64,000 nucleotides of DNA from JACKII01 sp963807085. GTDB lineage: Bacteria > Pseudomonadota > Alphaproteobacteria > Bin95. Positions 35,110 through 43,850 of the stretch are shown here, one piece after another. How positions within the stretch are numbered: the stretch's first letter is position 1; the number at the start of each line of letters is the position of its first letter. The position numbers and the translations under genes are program-made. The stretch spans positions 62,001 through 126,000 of the forward strand of contig CAWEBB010000032.1 in assembly GCA_963807085.1 (NCBI GenBank), given 5' to 3'. A model generated the notes under the pieces. The model saw nothing but the letters and a program-made list of their open reading frames with translations. It was not told the DNA's origin and made no database searches.

Positions 35110-35143
35110 CGGCCTCGCTCTCGATCGGGAGCGGGGCCGTTTC
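35110..35143 (+). terminator. Weak terminator/attenuator before tail genes
   Basis: CGGCCTCGCTC (35110-35120) pairs with GAGCGGGGCCG (35129-35139), 11 pairs with one G-U, then TTT. It would reduce transcription from the capsid unit into the tail unit. Its right arm and tail (GGGGCCGTTTCC) resemble those of the leader hairpin at 30818. Confidence 0.5.
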
Positions 35144-35164
35144 CTTATCAAGGGAGTTTTCTCG

Positions 35165-35737
35165 ATGGCTCTTAGCGCTATCGCGCTCTGCTCGCGCGCG
35201 CTGTTGAAGCTCGGCGCCCGGCCGATCGCCGGGTTCGACGAAGGCACTGCCGAAGCGGAGGTCGCGGTCAATCTGTTTCCCTCCATCCGCGATGCGTTGC
35301 TTTCGGCGCATGGCTGGTCGTTCGCCACGGCCCAGAGCCGGCTGCCCCAGCTGGAAGAAGCGCCGGTGGCGGATTTCGACCGGGCTTTTCAACTGCCCGT
35401 GGATTTCCTGCGGGCCTTGTCGGCCGGTGCGGGTGCGCGCGGCCGCGGCCTGGTCTACCGGATTGTGGATGATCGGCTGCATACCTCCTCAAGCGAAGTT
35501 TATCTGACCTACATTTTCCGGCCAGCCGAGGTCGATTTCCCGCCATTTTTCGACCAGCTTCTGATCGCCCGGCTTGCCGCGGAGTTTTGCATTCCGGTCA
35601 CGGAAAGCACCAGCCGCGCCGAGATGCTGTACCGGATCGCCGAAACCGAGTTCCGCCGCGCGCGCCTGGTCGATGCACAGCAGGACACGCCGCTCGCGAT
35701 CGAAGACTTCCCGCTGGTTGCGGTGCGCGGCCGATGA
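35165..35737 (+). CDS. Tail tubular protein A (T7 gp11-like)
   Basis: 190-residue adaptor that links portal to tail. SAIALCSRALLKLGARPIAGFDEGTAEA, SIRDALLSAHGWSFATAQS and DFLRALS are the hallmark of tail tubular protein A in T7-like phages. EVYLTYIFRPAEVDFPPFFDQLLIARLA corresponds to the central conserved part. Its stop overlaps the start of the tail tubular B gene (ATGA). Confidence 0.92.
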   Translation: MALSAIALCSRALLKLGARPIAGFDEGTAEAEVAVNLFPSIRDALLSAHGWSFATAQSRLPQLEEAPVADFDRAFQLPVDFLRALSAGAGARGRGLVYRIVDDRLHTSSSEVYLTYIFRPAEVDFPPFFDQLLIARLAAEFCIPVTESTSRAEMLYRIAETEFRRARLVDAQQDTPLAIEDFPLVAVRGR

Positions 35738-37638
35738 CGGTCGTCAACCTGTTGAAGACCAACTTCACGGCGGGCGAGATCTCGCCGCTGCTGTATGGCC
35801 GCGGGGATTTGCGCGCGTACGACAACGGCGCGGCAAAGCTTCAAAACGTCTTCATTCACCCGACCGGCGGCGTCTATCGCCGGCCTGGCCTCCGCTATAT
35901 CGGGCCTGCGCGCGGGCGCGGGCGCCTTATGACGTTCGAGTTCAATACCGAACAGGTGTACCTGCTCGCCTTCAGCGACCGGATGCTGGACATCTATGAA
36001 GGGGACAACCTGGTCGTCTCGGTCGCGACGCCCTGGACCGAAGCGCAACTGGCGCAGATCGCCTGGACCCAAAGCGCCGACACATTGCTCGTGACCCATC
36101 CGGACGTGCCGCCCCGGCGGATCACCCGGACGGGCCCCGCCACCTGGACCGTCAGCGAGTGGGTTTTCGCCGAAAAGGACGGCGTGTGGTACGCGCCATT
36201 TTTCCGGTTCGGCCACACGGGCGTGACGCTGACGCCGAGCGCCGTGACCGGCGCCATCACCATCACCGCGTCTGCGGCGGTGTTCGATGCAAACCATGTC
36301 GGCACCCGCCTGCGGTTGGCGACCAAGCAGGTGGCGATCACCGGCTTCACCTCGCCGACGCAAGTGAGCGCCGACGTTCTGCAAGACCTGGCTGGCCTGG
36401 AGCCGACCGAAGATTGGGACGAACCGGCCTTTTCCCCGCGGCGCGGCTGGCCGGTCACGGTGGCCTTTCATCAGGATCGGCTGGTCATTGGCGGCTCCCG
36501 CGATCTGCCGAACCGGCTTTGGTTCTCCAAGTCGGGCGACCTGTTCAACTTCGATCAGGGCGAGGGCCTGGACGACGAAGCGATCGAGTTTCCGATCCTC
36601 TCCGATCAGGTCAACGCCATCCGTGCCCTGTTCTCAGGCCGGCACCTGCAGGTCTTTACCTCGGGCGCCGAATGGATGGTGACGGGCGACCCGTTGGCGC
36701 CGACCACCGTGCAGCTGCGCCGGCAGACCCGCATCGGCTCGCTGATCAGCCGAACAATTCCCCCGAAAGACGTGGATGGCGCGACCATGTTCGTCGGGCG
36801 CACCGGTCACGAGCTGCGGGAGTTCCTGTTCTCGGATATCGAGCAGGCCTATCAGGCGGGCGACCTGGCGCTGCTGGTCGCGCACTTCTTCCGTGATCCG
36901 CTCATGCAGGATTTCGACCCGGCCCACCGGCTGCTGCATCTGGTGCTGGCGGATGGGACGCTGGCGACGCTGACAATCTACCGCAACGAGCAGGTTACCG
37001 CCTGGACGCGGCAGATCACGGAAGGTTCCTTCCGCGACTTGGCGGTCGTCGGCGATACCACGTACGTGCTGGTGCAGCGTGCGCACGGCCTGTTCGTCGA
37101 AGTCTTCGACGAAACATTTGGCGTCGATAGCGGCGTCCATACCCAGGTGTTTACCCTGGAGGACTCCGCGACCGGTCTGGACCACCTGGAAGGGCAGACC
37201 GTTGCCATTGTCGCCGATGGCACCCTGCGCCAGTCCCAGACGGTACAGGGTGGGCGAGTTGCGGTCGGTGCTGCCGCCTACCAGGCAGCGATCGGGCTGC
37301 CCTTTCAGCACATTATCGAGGCGCTGCCGGTCGCCGGATCGATGCCGGGCGGCTCGGCCCAGGGCCGTTCTTACCGGGTGGTCGAGGCAACCTTCCGCCT
37401 GCACGAGACGGGGGCGCTCGTCTGCGACCTGGGTTCCGGCCTGACGCCGGTGCCGTTTCGGCAGGTGGGCGGGACCACCAGCTTCGGCAGTCCCGCCCCG
37501 AACTTTTCCGGGGACAAGCATATCCGCGCGCTCGGCTGGCGGCGCTCCGGCATCGATGCGCCATGGCGCATCGATCAGGACGCGCCGCTGCCGTGCACCG
37601 TTCTTTCCGTAACAACTGAAATCAAGGTGACCAACTGA
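35734..37638 (+). CDS. Tail tubular protein B (T7 gp12-like nozzle)
   Basis: 634-residue nozzle protein. The N-terminus LLKTNFTAGEISPLLYGRGDLRAYDNGA and HPTGGVYRRPGLRYIG are typical of T7 gp12-like/tail stabilisation proteins, followed by several beta-propeller-like repeats (FHQDRLVIGGSRDLPNRLWFSKSGD, VFTSGAEWMVTGDPLAP). The ATG at 35734 was chosen because it overlaps the preceding stop; the longer upstream frame is shadow. It overlaps the next gene by one base (TGATG). Confidence 0.9.
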   Translation: MTVVNLLKTNFTAGEISPLLYGRGDLRAYDNGAAKLQNVFIHPTGGVYRRPGLRYIGPARGRGRLMTFEFNTEQVYLLAFSDRMLDIYEGDNLVVSVATPWTEAQLAQIAWTQSADTLLVTHPDVPPRRITRTGPATWTVSEWVFAEKDGVWYAPFFRFGHTGVTLTPSAVTGAITITASAAVFDANHVGTRLRLATKQVAITGFTSPTQVSADVLQDLAGLEPTEDWDEPAFSPRRGWPVTVAFHQDRLVIGGSRDLPNRLWFSKSGDLFNFDQGEGLDDEAIEFPILSDQVNAIRALFSGRHLQVFTSGAEWMVTGDPLAPTTVQLRRQTRIGSLISRTIPPKDVDGATMFVGRTGHELREFLFSDIEQAYQAGDLALLVAHFFRDPLMQDFDPAHRLLHLVLADGTLATLTIYRNEQVTAWTRQITEGSFRDLAVVGDTTYVLVQRAHGLFVEVFDETFGVDSGVHTQVFTLEDSATGLDHLEGQTVAIVADGTLRQSQTVQGGRVAVGAAAYQAAIGLPFQHIIEALPVAGSMPGGSAQGRSYRVVEATFRLHETGALVCDLGSGLTPVPFRQVGGTTSFGSPAPNFSGDKHIRALGWRRSGIDAPWRIDQDAPLPCTVLSVTTEIKVTN

Positions 37639-38093
37639 TGGGCGCAGTAGCTCCTGTAATCGCGGCAGGCTCGCTGATGGGATTGAGCCTGCTCGACAAC
37701 GCCAACTCCGCGCGCACGGCCCAGCAACGGGCGGCGCAATCCTCCGAGGCGGCCCGGGCCAATGCCGACCTGCAACTGGCGAAGCTCCAGTCCGACCAGG
37801 AAGAGAGCCAGGCCAAGCGGCAGTCGGCGTTGCGGCGCGCGCAGGCACGCACGCGGGCCCTGCTGGCCAGCCGCGGCGTCGGCGGCTCCGGCCGTGCCGT
37901 GCTGCAGGGCCTGGCGGTCGAAGCCGCCCGGGACCAAGCGTTTGCGGACAGCGATGCCGACTTGCAGCGCCAGAGTATCGAGCTGGGCGTGGACACCACG
38001 CGCCGGCGCAACCTGCTGGCCGCCGACGATGCGCGACGCCGCGCCCAGTTGGACCTGCTGCGCACCGGCACCCGCACGATCAACAGCCTATAG
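37638..38093 (+). CDS. Internal virion protein-like (T7 gp14 position)
   Basis: 151-residue protein with a Gly/Ala-rich hydrophobic N-terminus (VAPVIAAGSLMGLSLL, about 4-19), then a long predicted helix rich in Ala/Gln/Arg (22-151) with RALLASRGVGGSGRAVLQGLA in the middle. Composition and location between the nozzle and tail fibre fit the internal virion protein B of podoviruses, which is ejected into the envelope. The larger ejection proteins gp15 and gp16 of T7 have no counterpart here. Confidence 0.75.
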   Translation: MGAVAPVIAAGSLMGLSLLDNANSARTAQQRAAQSSEAARANADLQLAKLQSDQEESQAKRQSALRRAQARTRALLASRGVGGSGRAVLQGLAVEAARDQAFADSDADLQRQSIELGVDTTRRRNLLAADDARRRAQLDLLRTGTRTINSL

Positions 38094-38112
38094 CGCCGAC
38101 GGAGAACGACCG

Positions 38113-40692
38113 ATGGTTCAGTCCAAACATATAAGAATACAAGCAAAAAGCCCGCGCGTGCAGTACATTGCCGACGGCACGCAAACCTTCTTCACGTTCA
38201 CTTTTCCCGTCTTTCATGCCGGCAATCTGCACGTCTATGTCGATGAGGTTCTGCAGGTCGGCACCTATACGGCGAACGGTGTCGGCGCGAGCCATGGCGG
38301 CGCGATCGTATTCGAGAACCCGCCGCCCGCGGGCGCCCGCATCACGCTGCGGCGGCTGCTGCCGGTCGAGCGGGTCACTGACTTTCAGGAAGGGGGCGAT
38401 TTTCGCGCCGCGACCCTGAATGACGAACTCGACTACCAGACCGCGGCCATGCAGCAGATCCAGTCGGACATGGAGCGGGGCCTTCGCCTGGCGCCGACCG
38501 ATACGGAAGCGACGACCACCCTGCCGGGCAAGGGGGACCGCGCCGGCAAGTTCCTGGCGTTCGACACCGCTGGGCAGCCGGTGGCGCTGCCGCCGACCAC
38601 GGATATGCCCGGCGACGCCAGTACCGCCTATGTGATCGGCTCCGGCCAGGTGACACCGCGCACGCTCGCAGACCGCTTTTCGGCGATCCCGACCGTGCTG
38701 GACCAGGGAGCGAAGGGCGATGGCGGCACCGACGATGGCCCGGTCCTTGCAACGCTTGCTTCGCCTCACTTGCTGCCGGCCGGCAGTTATGCGGTCAGTG
38801 CCGACGATCTGCCGGCGGTCCGCCCCTATAACGTTTACGGTGGCGGCGAACTGGTGGACCCGAACGCGACCGAAACCTCGCTCCGTGCCCGTCAGCGCCT
38901 GCTGAACGATCGCGGCATGGGGTATTCGCTGGGCATGATGGCCAGCCTGTTGCCGGATCTCTCCGGGCCGCGGATGGATATGGCGGCGCTTGCCGATGCG
39001 ATTGCAATGGGGGCCGCCAAAGTGGTCCTGGTCGGCGACAGCATTACCGAAGGGGCGGACGTCGAGGAGGAAAACAGTTGGGGCGCGCTGCTCCAGCAGA
39101 GCCTCGAGCGCACCTTTCCGGAGGTCACCTGGACCTTCGCCAACCTATCGCTCGCCTCGCGCCATGCCGAGCATCTGGCGGACCCGGCCTATTTGGGCTT
39201 GCCCAGCGAGCCGGCGGACAAGGAGCAGGGCTTCTTTCGCCCACCCGCCACCGCCTTTCCCCGTGAGAACTGGCAGGCCGGCTCCGTCACCGGCAAGTCC
39301 TGGCGCAACCATGTGCGGGACGAGGCGCCGGATCTGATCGTCTGGGCGCACGGGATGAACAATTTTCACCTCTCCGGCCAGCAATATTTCGCCGCGCTGA
39401 TCAGCTTTCTGGACTATGCGAAGACCTGGGCAAAGGTGCCGGCGATCGCGCTGGCCACGACATTTCTGCCGACACGCCTGAACCCGATCTATCGGGCGCG
39501 TCAGGGGGCGCATGACGGGCACTACCGCATCCTGCGGGAGATTGCCGTGATCCGCCGCACGGGTCTGATCGATGCGAACCGGGTCTATCACTTCCTGCGC
39601 GATGGTGTGGACGAAGGGCGCCGCCACTGGTTCCGCGAAGACAATTTCCGCGGGTGGAACACAGCCTGGTGGGATTTCCTCGAAGGCGGCACCGGTCAGG
39701 TGGCCACCGCCTCCGGCCGGCTGCGCTTTTCCGGCATCGCCCGGCCCCGGCGCAAGCTGATGGCCGCCGACTTCCAGGCGGACATTACCTGGAAGCCGGC
39801 GAATGCTGCAGATGTGCTGGGGTTCAATTACCGTGTCGACCCGGACAATGGCGCCGATCGGTACGAGTTCCAGTGGTCCGGCCCGAACCTGAAGATCTAC
39901 TGGAAGAACACGGTCAAGCTTGCCGCTATTGATGCGGCGGCGGCGGCCGGCACCGACAATTTCGTGCGCATCCGCTGCGACGGCGCCCGGCATCGCGTCT
40001 GGATCAATGGCGTCCTGAAGCTGGATGGCAATGACTTTGCCAACCTGGCCGAAGGTTCGTGCGCATATCGCGCCTATCTGGGCAGTGCGGCCGCCGCGGA
40101 AATCGGCTGCCGGCTGAAGATCGGTTACCCGGCCCGGCATGCCCGGCCGCTGCTGCACGAGGACGACCTGATCGGCGTCGGCGACTGGAACGCCAATCCC
40201 GACAGCGCCGGCGGCAATGCAGTCAATCACCCGAGCACAGCCGGCCATTATCTGATCTATGCGCCGGCACTTGGGGCGTTCGCAGCGTCGTTGCGCCAGC
40301 AGCGGCCGCAAGGCGGAACGGTCTCGACCGCCAGCTCGGCGGCGATATCGACGTCCTCGACCTCGTTCGTGGACACCGGTGAGGTGGTTAGCGTCGGCGG
40401 CGTCGGCGGCGAGCAGGCGTATATCAGCTTCAACTGCCACATTCGCAACCAGGGGCCGAGCAACAACTTCAATCTGGTTCGCGTCACCCGCAACGGCAGT
40501 CAGGTGGTGGAGACGACGCAGTATCTGCCGCCGACCGATCACCGGGGCGTCGTCGTCTCGGTATCGCGGGTGCCGATCACGCTGGTGGCCGGTGTCAACG
40601 AGTTCCGCCTGCAATGGTTGGCGGAGGGCGGCGGCCACGTGGTGGAAAGCGACCTGCCCGGGCGCTCCCTGACGGTCGAGAGGCTCGGCTGA
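38113..40692 (+). CDS. Tail fibre/spike with SGNH hydrolase domain
   Basis: 859-residue tail fibre. Residues 1-130 are a T7 gp17-like attachment domain (PRVQYIADGTQTFFTFTFPVF, LDYQTAAMQQIQSDMERGLRL). From about 290 it has an SGNH/GDSL hydrolase with block I VVLVGDSITEGAD (nucleophile Ser310), block III-like WAHGMNNFH, and a late NHPSTAGHYL (candidate His706); the usual Asp three residues before that His is not seen. Between blocks III and V lies a lectin/LamG-like beta-sandwich (about 550-680, ADITWKPANAADVLGFNYRV). A beta-rich C-terminus (730-859) probably trimerises. It would deacetylate surface polysaccharide while binding it. Start ATG 38113 follows GGAG. Confidence 0.88.
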   Translation: MVQSKHIRIQAKSPRVQYIADGTQTFFTFTFPVFHAGNLHVYVDEVLQVGTYTANGVGASHGGAIVFENPPPAGARITLRRLLPVERVTDFQEGGDFRAATLNDELDYQTAAMQQIQSDMERGLRLAPTDTEATTTLPGKGDRAGKFLAFDTAGQPVALPPTTDMPGDASTAYVIGSGQVTPRTLADRFSAIPTVLDQGAKGDGGTDDGPVLATLASPHLLPAGSYAVSADDLPAVRPYNVYGGGELVDPNATETSLRARQRLLNDRGMGYSLGMMASLLPDLSGPRMDMAALADAIAMGAAKVVLVGDSITEGADVEEENSWGALLQQSLERTFPEVTWTFANLSLASRHAEHLADPAYLGLPSEPADKEQGFFRPPATAFPRENWQAGSVTGKSWRNHVRDEAPDLIVWAHGMNNFHLSGQQYFAALISFLDYAKTWAKVPAIALATTFLPTRLNPIYRARQGAHDGHYRILREIAVIRRTGLIDANRVYHFLRDGVDEGRRHWFREDNFRGWNTAWWDFLEGGTGQVATASGRLRFSGIARPRRKLMAADFQADITWKPANAADVLGFNYRVDPDNGADRYEFQWSGPNLKIYWKNTVKLAAIDAAAAAGTDNFVRIRCDGARHRVWINGVLKLDGNDFANLAEGSCAYRAYLGSAAAAEIGCRLKIGYPARHARPLLHEDDLIGVGDWNANPDSAGGNAVNHPSTAGHYLIYAPALGAFAASLRQQRPQGGTVSTASSAAISTSSTSFVDTGEVVSVGGVGGEQAYISFNCHIRNQGPSNNFNLVRVTRNGSQVVETTQYLPPTDHRGVVVSVSRVPITLVAGVNEFRLQWLAEGGGHVVESDLPGRSLTVERLG

Positions 40693-40970
40693 TGGCCGGG
40701 CGTTCTCTGCCGAGCTTTGTCGACGCCGAAGCACGCGAACGCATCGCGGAGCTGACGGGCCGCCTCTATTCGCACGAGCGCCAGTGCGATGAGCGCCACA
40801 AGAATATGCGCGAGTTCATGGCAAAAATCGAGCGGGATACCGAGGGCATCCACAATCGGCTCGGCGCCATCTGGCGATGGATCATGAGCGTCCTCGTGCT
40901 GTTGATCGTCACCATTCTGGGCCTGCTCAGCAACATCGTTACCCGGATCATGCTAGGGAACATATTATGA
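40692..40970 (+). CDS. XhlA/holin-like membrane protein
   Basis: 92-residue protein: N-terminal amphipathic coiled coil (RERIAELTGRLYSHERQCDERHKNMREF, about 15-55), one transmembrane helix at about 63-83 (WIMSVLVLLIVTILGLL) and a short C-terminus. This is the layout of XhlA-type lysis proteins, which work with a holin. The position corresponds to T7 holin gene 17.5. Starts at TGATG with the fibre stop; its own stop overlaps the next ATG (ATGA). Confidence 0.75.
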   Translation: MAGRSLPSFVDAEARERIAELTGRLYSHERQCDERHKNMREFMAKIERDTEGIHNRLGAIWRWIMSVLVLLIVTILGLLSNIVTRIMLGNIL

Positions 40971-41626
40971 ACAAAGTAAGCTTTATCGGCCTGTCGCGCT
41001 ACAATAAGGCGACCGCCGCGGCGGTGTCGCAGGCCCTGGTCCAGTTGATCGCGGCCTTTGTCCAGTTTCCGCCGGAACTGGAGCAGGCGATCGGCATCGT
41101 CCTGACCTCGGTCTTGGTTTGCCTGGTGCCGAACCGCGAGATCAAGGCCGGCGGTTCGCCGAAGGCGCCGCCCGGCGATGCGCAGAACATGGTGCGCCTG
41201 CCGTTTCCGGCACTGGCGGCTGCTGCGGCGCTTGGGCTTTTCTTGGCTGGCTGCGCGTCGCTCGTGTCGGGCGATACGTTGGCGGACCGGATTTTGGGAC
41301 CGGATTGCGGACCCGACAGCCGAATTTTCCGGGCGCATGCGCTGATGTCCGGCTTGAGCCGCGCCTATCCCTCGATCAGCGTTGGCTCGATGCGGCAATC
41401 CTTGTTGCTCATGGCGGAAGCGGCCGCGGATGACCGTTCGCTGGAGCCTGCCGCTGCTGCCTTTCAGGACGCGCTGATCGCTGCCGTTACCCCGATCGTT
41501 CTGGCTGCCGGCAAGGAGGGCGAGCCGATCTGGCTTGGCCTGGTCCAGTTGCCGCCGCTCGCGGCCGAAATCGTGCAGATCCGCAGCCGCACAGCGGATT
41601 TTTGCAACCGCGCCGACACTCGATAA
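40967..41626 (+). CDS. Holin-like membrane segment joined to a lipoprotein-type domain
   Basis: 219-residue protein with two parts. Residues 1-58 carry hydrophobic helices (AVSQALVQLIAAFVQF and AIGIVLTSVLVCLVP) as in small holins. From Met75 a second signal begins: VRLPFPALAAAAALGLFLAGC with lipobox LAGC (Cys96), then a helical periplasmic-type domain to 219. Translation may also start at Met75 (ATG 41189), making a separate outer-membrane lipoprotein, which would give a spanin-like partner. Or it is a true fusion. There is no clear ribosome-binding site before Met75. Placed between XhlA-like and terminase genes, it belongs to the lysis cassette. Confidence 0.65.
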   Translation: MNKVSFIGLSRYNKATAAAVSQALVQLIAAFVQFPPELEQAIGIVLTSVLVCLVPNREIKAGGSPKAPPGDAQNMVRLPFPALAAAAALGLFLAGCASLVSGDTLADRILGPDCGPDSRIFRAHALMSGLSRAYPSISVGSMRQSLLLMAEAAADDRSLEPAAAAFQDALIAAVTPIVLAAGKEGEPIWLGLVQLPPLAAEIVQIRSRTADFCNRADTR

Positions 41627-41647
41627 GAACAAAGAGGCAACATTCTC

Positions 41648-41953
41648 ATGTGGAAGTACCTTATTCCGACCGTGGGCCTGGCATGGCTCCCGGCGGCGGC
41701 CATCGCAAACGGCGAGAGCGCGTGCGCGCCCCGCGCCCATATCGTCCTGGAACTCGCGGAGAAGTACCGGGAACGGCAGGTCGCCATCGGCCTTGCGGAG
41801 AGCGGCCAGTTGATGGAGCTCTACGCCGGGCCCACCAACGACTGGACGCTGCTCGCCACCCGGCCGGATGGCGTGAGTTGCATCATGGGCGTCGGGTCGC
41901 ATCTGGGCTTGGTCCCGGAAGCGCCGGTCGCCCCTCCCCGCGACCCGGCGTAG
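41648..41953 (+). CDS. Secreted hypothetical protein in the lysis region
   Basis: 101-residue protein with a Sec signal peptide (WKYLIPTVGLAWLPAAAIANG, about 1-22) and a small periplasmic domain with two cysteines (ACAPRAHIVLELAEKY, DGVSCIMG) that may form a disulfide. It resembles small periplasmic proteins frequent in alphaproteobacterial genomes and phages, function unknown. Six bases before the small terminase gene. Confidence 0.68.
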   Translation: MWKYLIPTVGLAWLPAAAIANGESACAPRAHIVLELAEKYRERQVAIGLAESGQLMELYAGPTNDWTLLATRPDGVSCIMGVGSHLGLVPEAPVAPPRDPA

Positions 41954-41959
41954 GCGCCC

Positions 41960-42319
41960 ATGGAGGAAGGCACTCCATGGCAGGCGCTGGCCGAGCGGTT
42001 GCCGCATCTGGTGCAGGCTCAGTTCGCGGCCTATCGGCGGCTGGCCTACGCAGACACGGGGCCGGAGGACGGCCCCCGCGAGCTGGTCGCCTGGGAAAAC
42101 GCCCGCAAGGCCGCCCTGGCTCACTTGCAGGCCCTCATTCGGGTTTATGACCTGGTCCAGGGGCAACTCGCGCGGGGAGCAGAGCGCTCGGATGCGGGCG
42201 ATCCGGCCTTGAGCGGGCTGCTCTCCGAAGTGCGGCAGGAGCTTTCTGAACAGGCCGACGATGACGGGCAGTTCCACGAGGAGTCCCGCGGGGAGTTTCC
42301 CGGGGAGCATGACGGATGA
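41960..42319 (+). CDS. Probable terminase small subunit
   Basis: 119-residue, mostly helical, acidic protein (ALAERLPHLVQAQFAAYRRLAY, ENARKAALAHLQALIRVYDLVQGQL) directly before the large terminase gene, overlapping it by four bases (ATGA). Small terminases are poorly conserved, so the call rests on position, size and helical character. It would recognise the packaging site and stimulate the large subunit. Confidence 0.7.
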   Translation: MEEGTPWQALAERLPHLVQAQFAAYRRLAYADTGPEDGPRELVAWENARKAALAHLQALIRVYDLVQGQLARGAERSDAGDPALSGLLSEVRQELSEQADDDGQFHEESRGEFPGEHDG

Positions 42320-43818
42320 GCCGCCAGACTTCCCGCGTCAGCATTCCCCACGTCACCTTTCCGGAGTTCGTCATGGTGTGGCAACGCTGGCATGGTCAAT
42401 CCACCCCGGGTCTGCACCGCCGGCTGGCGCGTTGGGTGGCGGCGCGGCTCGACGAGAATGAAAAGCGTCTGCTGCTGCTGGCCTTCCGCAACTCCGGCAA
42501 GTCCACCTTGCTGGGGTTGCTGGCCGGTTGGCTGCTGAGCCGCGATCCGGATCACCGGATCCTGGTTCTGGCTGCCGAGCATGCCCTTGCAACCAAGCTG
42601 AGCCGCTTTGCCCGCCGCGTCATCGAAAGGCACCCGCTTTGTGCGTCGTTGCGGGGGAAAGGAGAGGCGACAAGCTGGGCGGACGACGCGTTCACCGTCC
42701 GCCGCAGCGGAACCTGGAGAGACCCCTCGCTGTTGGCCCGCGGCATCGCCGGCAACATCACCGGCGCCCATGCGGACACGGTGATCTGCGACGATGTTGA
42801 GGTGCCCAATACCTGCGGCACCGCCAGCCGCCGCGACTGGCTGCGCGAGCGGCTGACCGAGGTGGAGCACATTCTGACGCCGGGCGGCCTGCAGGTGTTC
42901 GCCGGAACGCCGCACACTTACTACTCGATCTATGCCGACAGCCCGCGCGAGGAGGCGGGCGAGGAAACGGCGTTCCTGCACGGGTTCCGCCGGTGTGTCG
43001 TGCCGGTTGTCGATCCCAACGGCGTCAGCGCCTGGCCGGAGCGCTTTCCCGCGGCCGAGGTCGAGGCCATGCGGCGGCGCGTCGGCCCCAGCGTGTTCGC
43101 CAGCCAGATGCTGTTGCAGCCGCAACGGCCGGAGGCCGCCCGCCTCGATCCCGCCGCCATGCAGCGCTATGACGACGAAGTCGATCTGATCGAGCGCAAC
43201 CTCCAGCCCCAGCTCAGTATCGGCGGCGTTCGCATGGTTGCGGCAAGTGCCTGGTGGGATCCCGCCTATGGCAATGGCAAGACCGGGGACGGCAGCACGG
43301 TTGCGGCCGTGTTTGTCGACGGCGAAGGCCGTTACTGGCTGCACCGCATACTTTACCTGAAAGTCGATCCGGCCAGTTCGGTCGATCCCGCGACCCAGCA
43401 ATGCCGCCAGGTCGCCCGCCTGTTGGCGGAACTGCATCTGCCGTCGGTCTCGCTGGAGAGCAACGGTATCGGCGGCTTTCTGCCCGGCATTCTGCGCCGG
43501 GAGCTTTCGCGCCAGGGAGTCGGGGCCAGCGTTGTCAGCGTCTCGTCCCGGGTCTCCAAGGGGCAGCGCATTCTCTCCGCGCTCGAAGCCCCAATGGCCG
43601 CCGGTATGCTGCATGCGCACGGATCGGTCTGGCGCACGCCGCTGATCGGCGAGCTGCGGGAATGGCACCCGGCCAGCCGCGGCCACGATGACGGCCTGGA
43701 TGCCGTCGCCGGCGCGATCGGCGCAACACCGGTGCGATTGCCGCTGATCGCAAACCATGTCCGCCGCGATTGGCGGCCTGCGGGGGCCGTTCGCGCGGCC
43801 TCCGACTTTTCTGTCTGA
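42316..43818 (+). CDS. Terminase large subunit
   Basis: 500-residue packaging motor of the T7 gp19-like type. ATPase: Walker A AFRNSGKST at 56-64, Walker B VICDDVE at 156-162, coupling motif AGTPH near 196-200. RNase H-like nuclease: WWDPAYG (Asp315), a mid-domain acidic site in SLESNGIGG, and HDDGLDAVAGAI near 459-470. All key residues are present, so it appears functional. A complete terminase in an element without replication genes would package whatever DNA the small subunit allows. Confidence 0.93.
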   Translation: MSRQTSRVSIPHVTFPEFVMVWQRWHGQSTPGLHRRLARWVAARLDENEKRLLLLAFRNSGKSTLLGLLAGWLLSRDPDHRILVLAAEHALATKLSRFARRVIERHPLCASLRGKGEATSWADDAFTVRRSGTWRDPSLLARGIAGNITGAHADTVICDDVEVPNTCGTASRRDWLRERLTEVEHILTPGGLQVFAGTPHTYYSIYADSPREEAGEETAFLHGFRRCVVPVVDPNGVSAWPERFPAAEVEAMRRRVGPSVFASQMLLQPQRPEAARLDPAAMQRYDDEVDLIERNLQPQLSIGGVRMVAASAWWDPAYGNGKTGDGSTVAAVFVDGEGRYWLHRILYLKVDPASSVDPATQQCRQVARLLAELHLPSVSLESNGIGGFLPGILRRELSRQGVGASVVSVSSRVSKGQRILSALEAPMAAGMLHAHGSVWRTPLIGELREWHPASRGHDDGLDAVAGAIGATPVRLPLIANHVRRDWRPAGAVRAASDFSV

Positions 43819-43850
43819 ACCACCCTCCGAAAAAAGAAGGAATATGTCTG

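Noticed and set aside
32658..40692. Diversity-generating retroelement as in phage BPP-1 (suggested by the Bbp19-like gene)
   Set aside because: No reverse transcriptase and no template/variable repeat pair are visible near the tail fibre.
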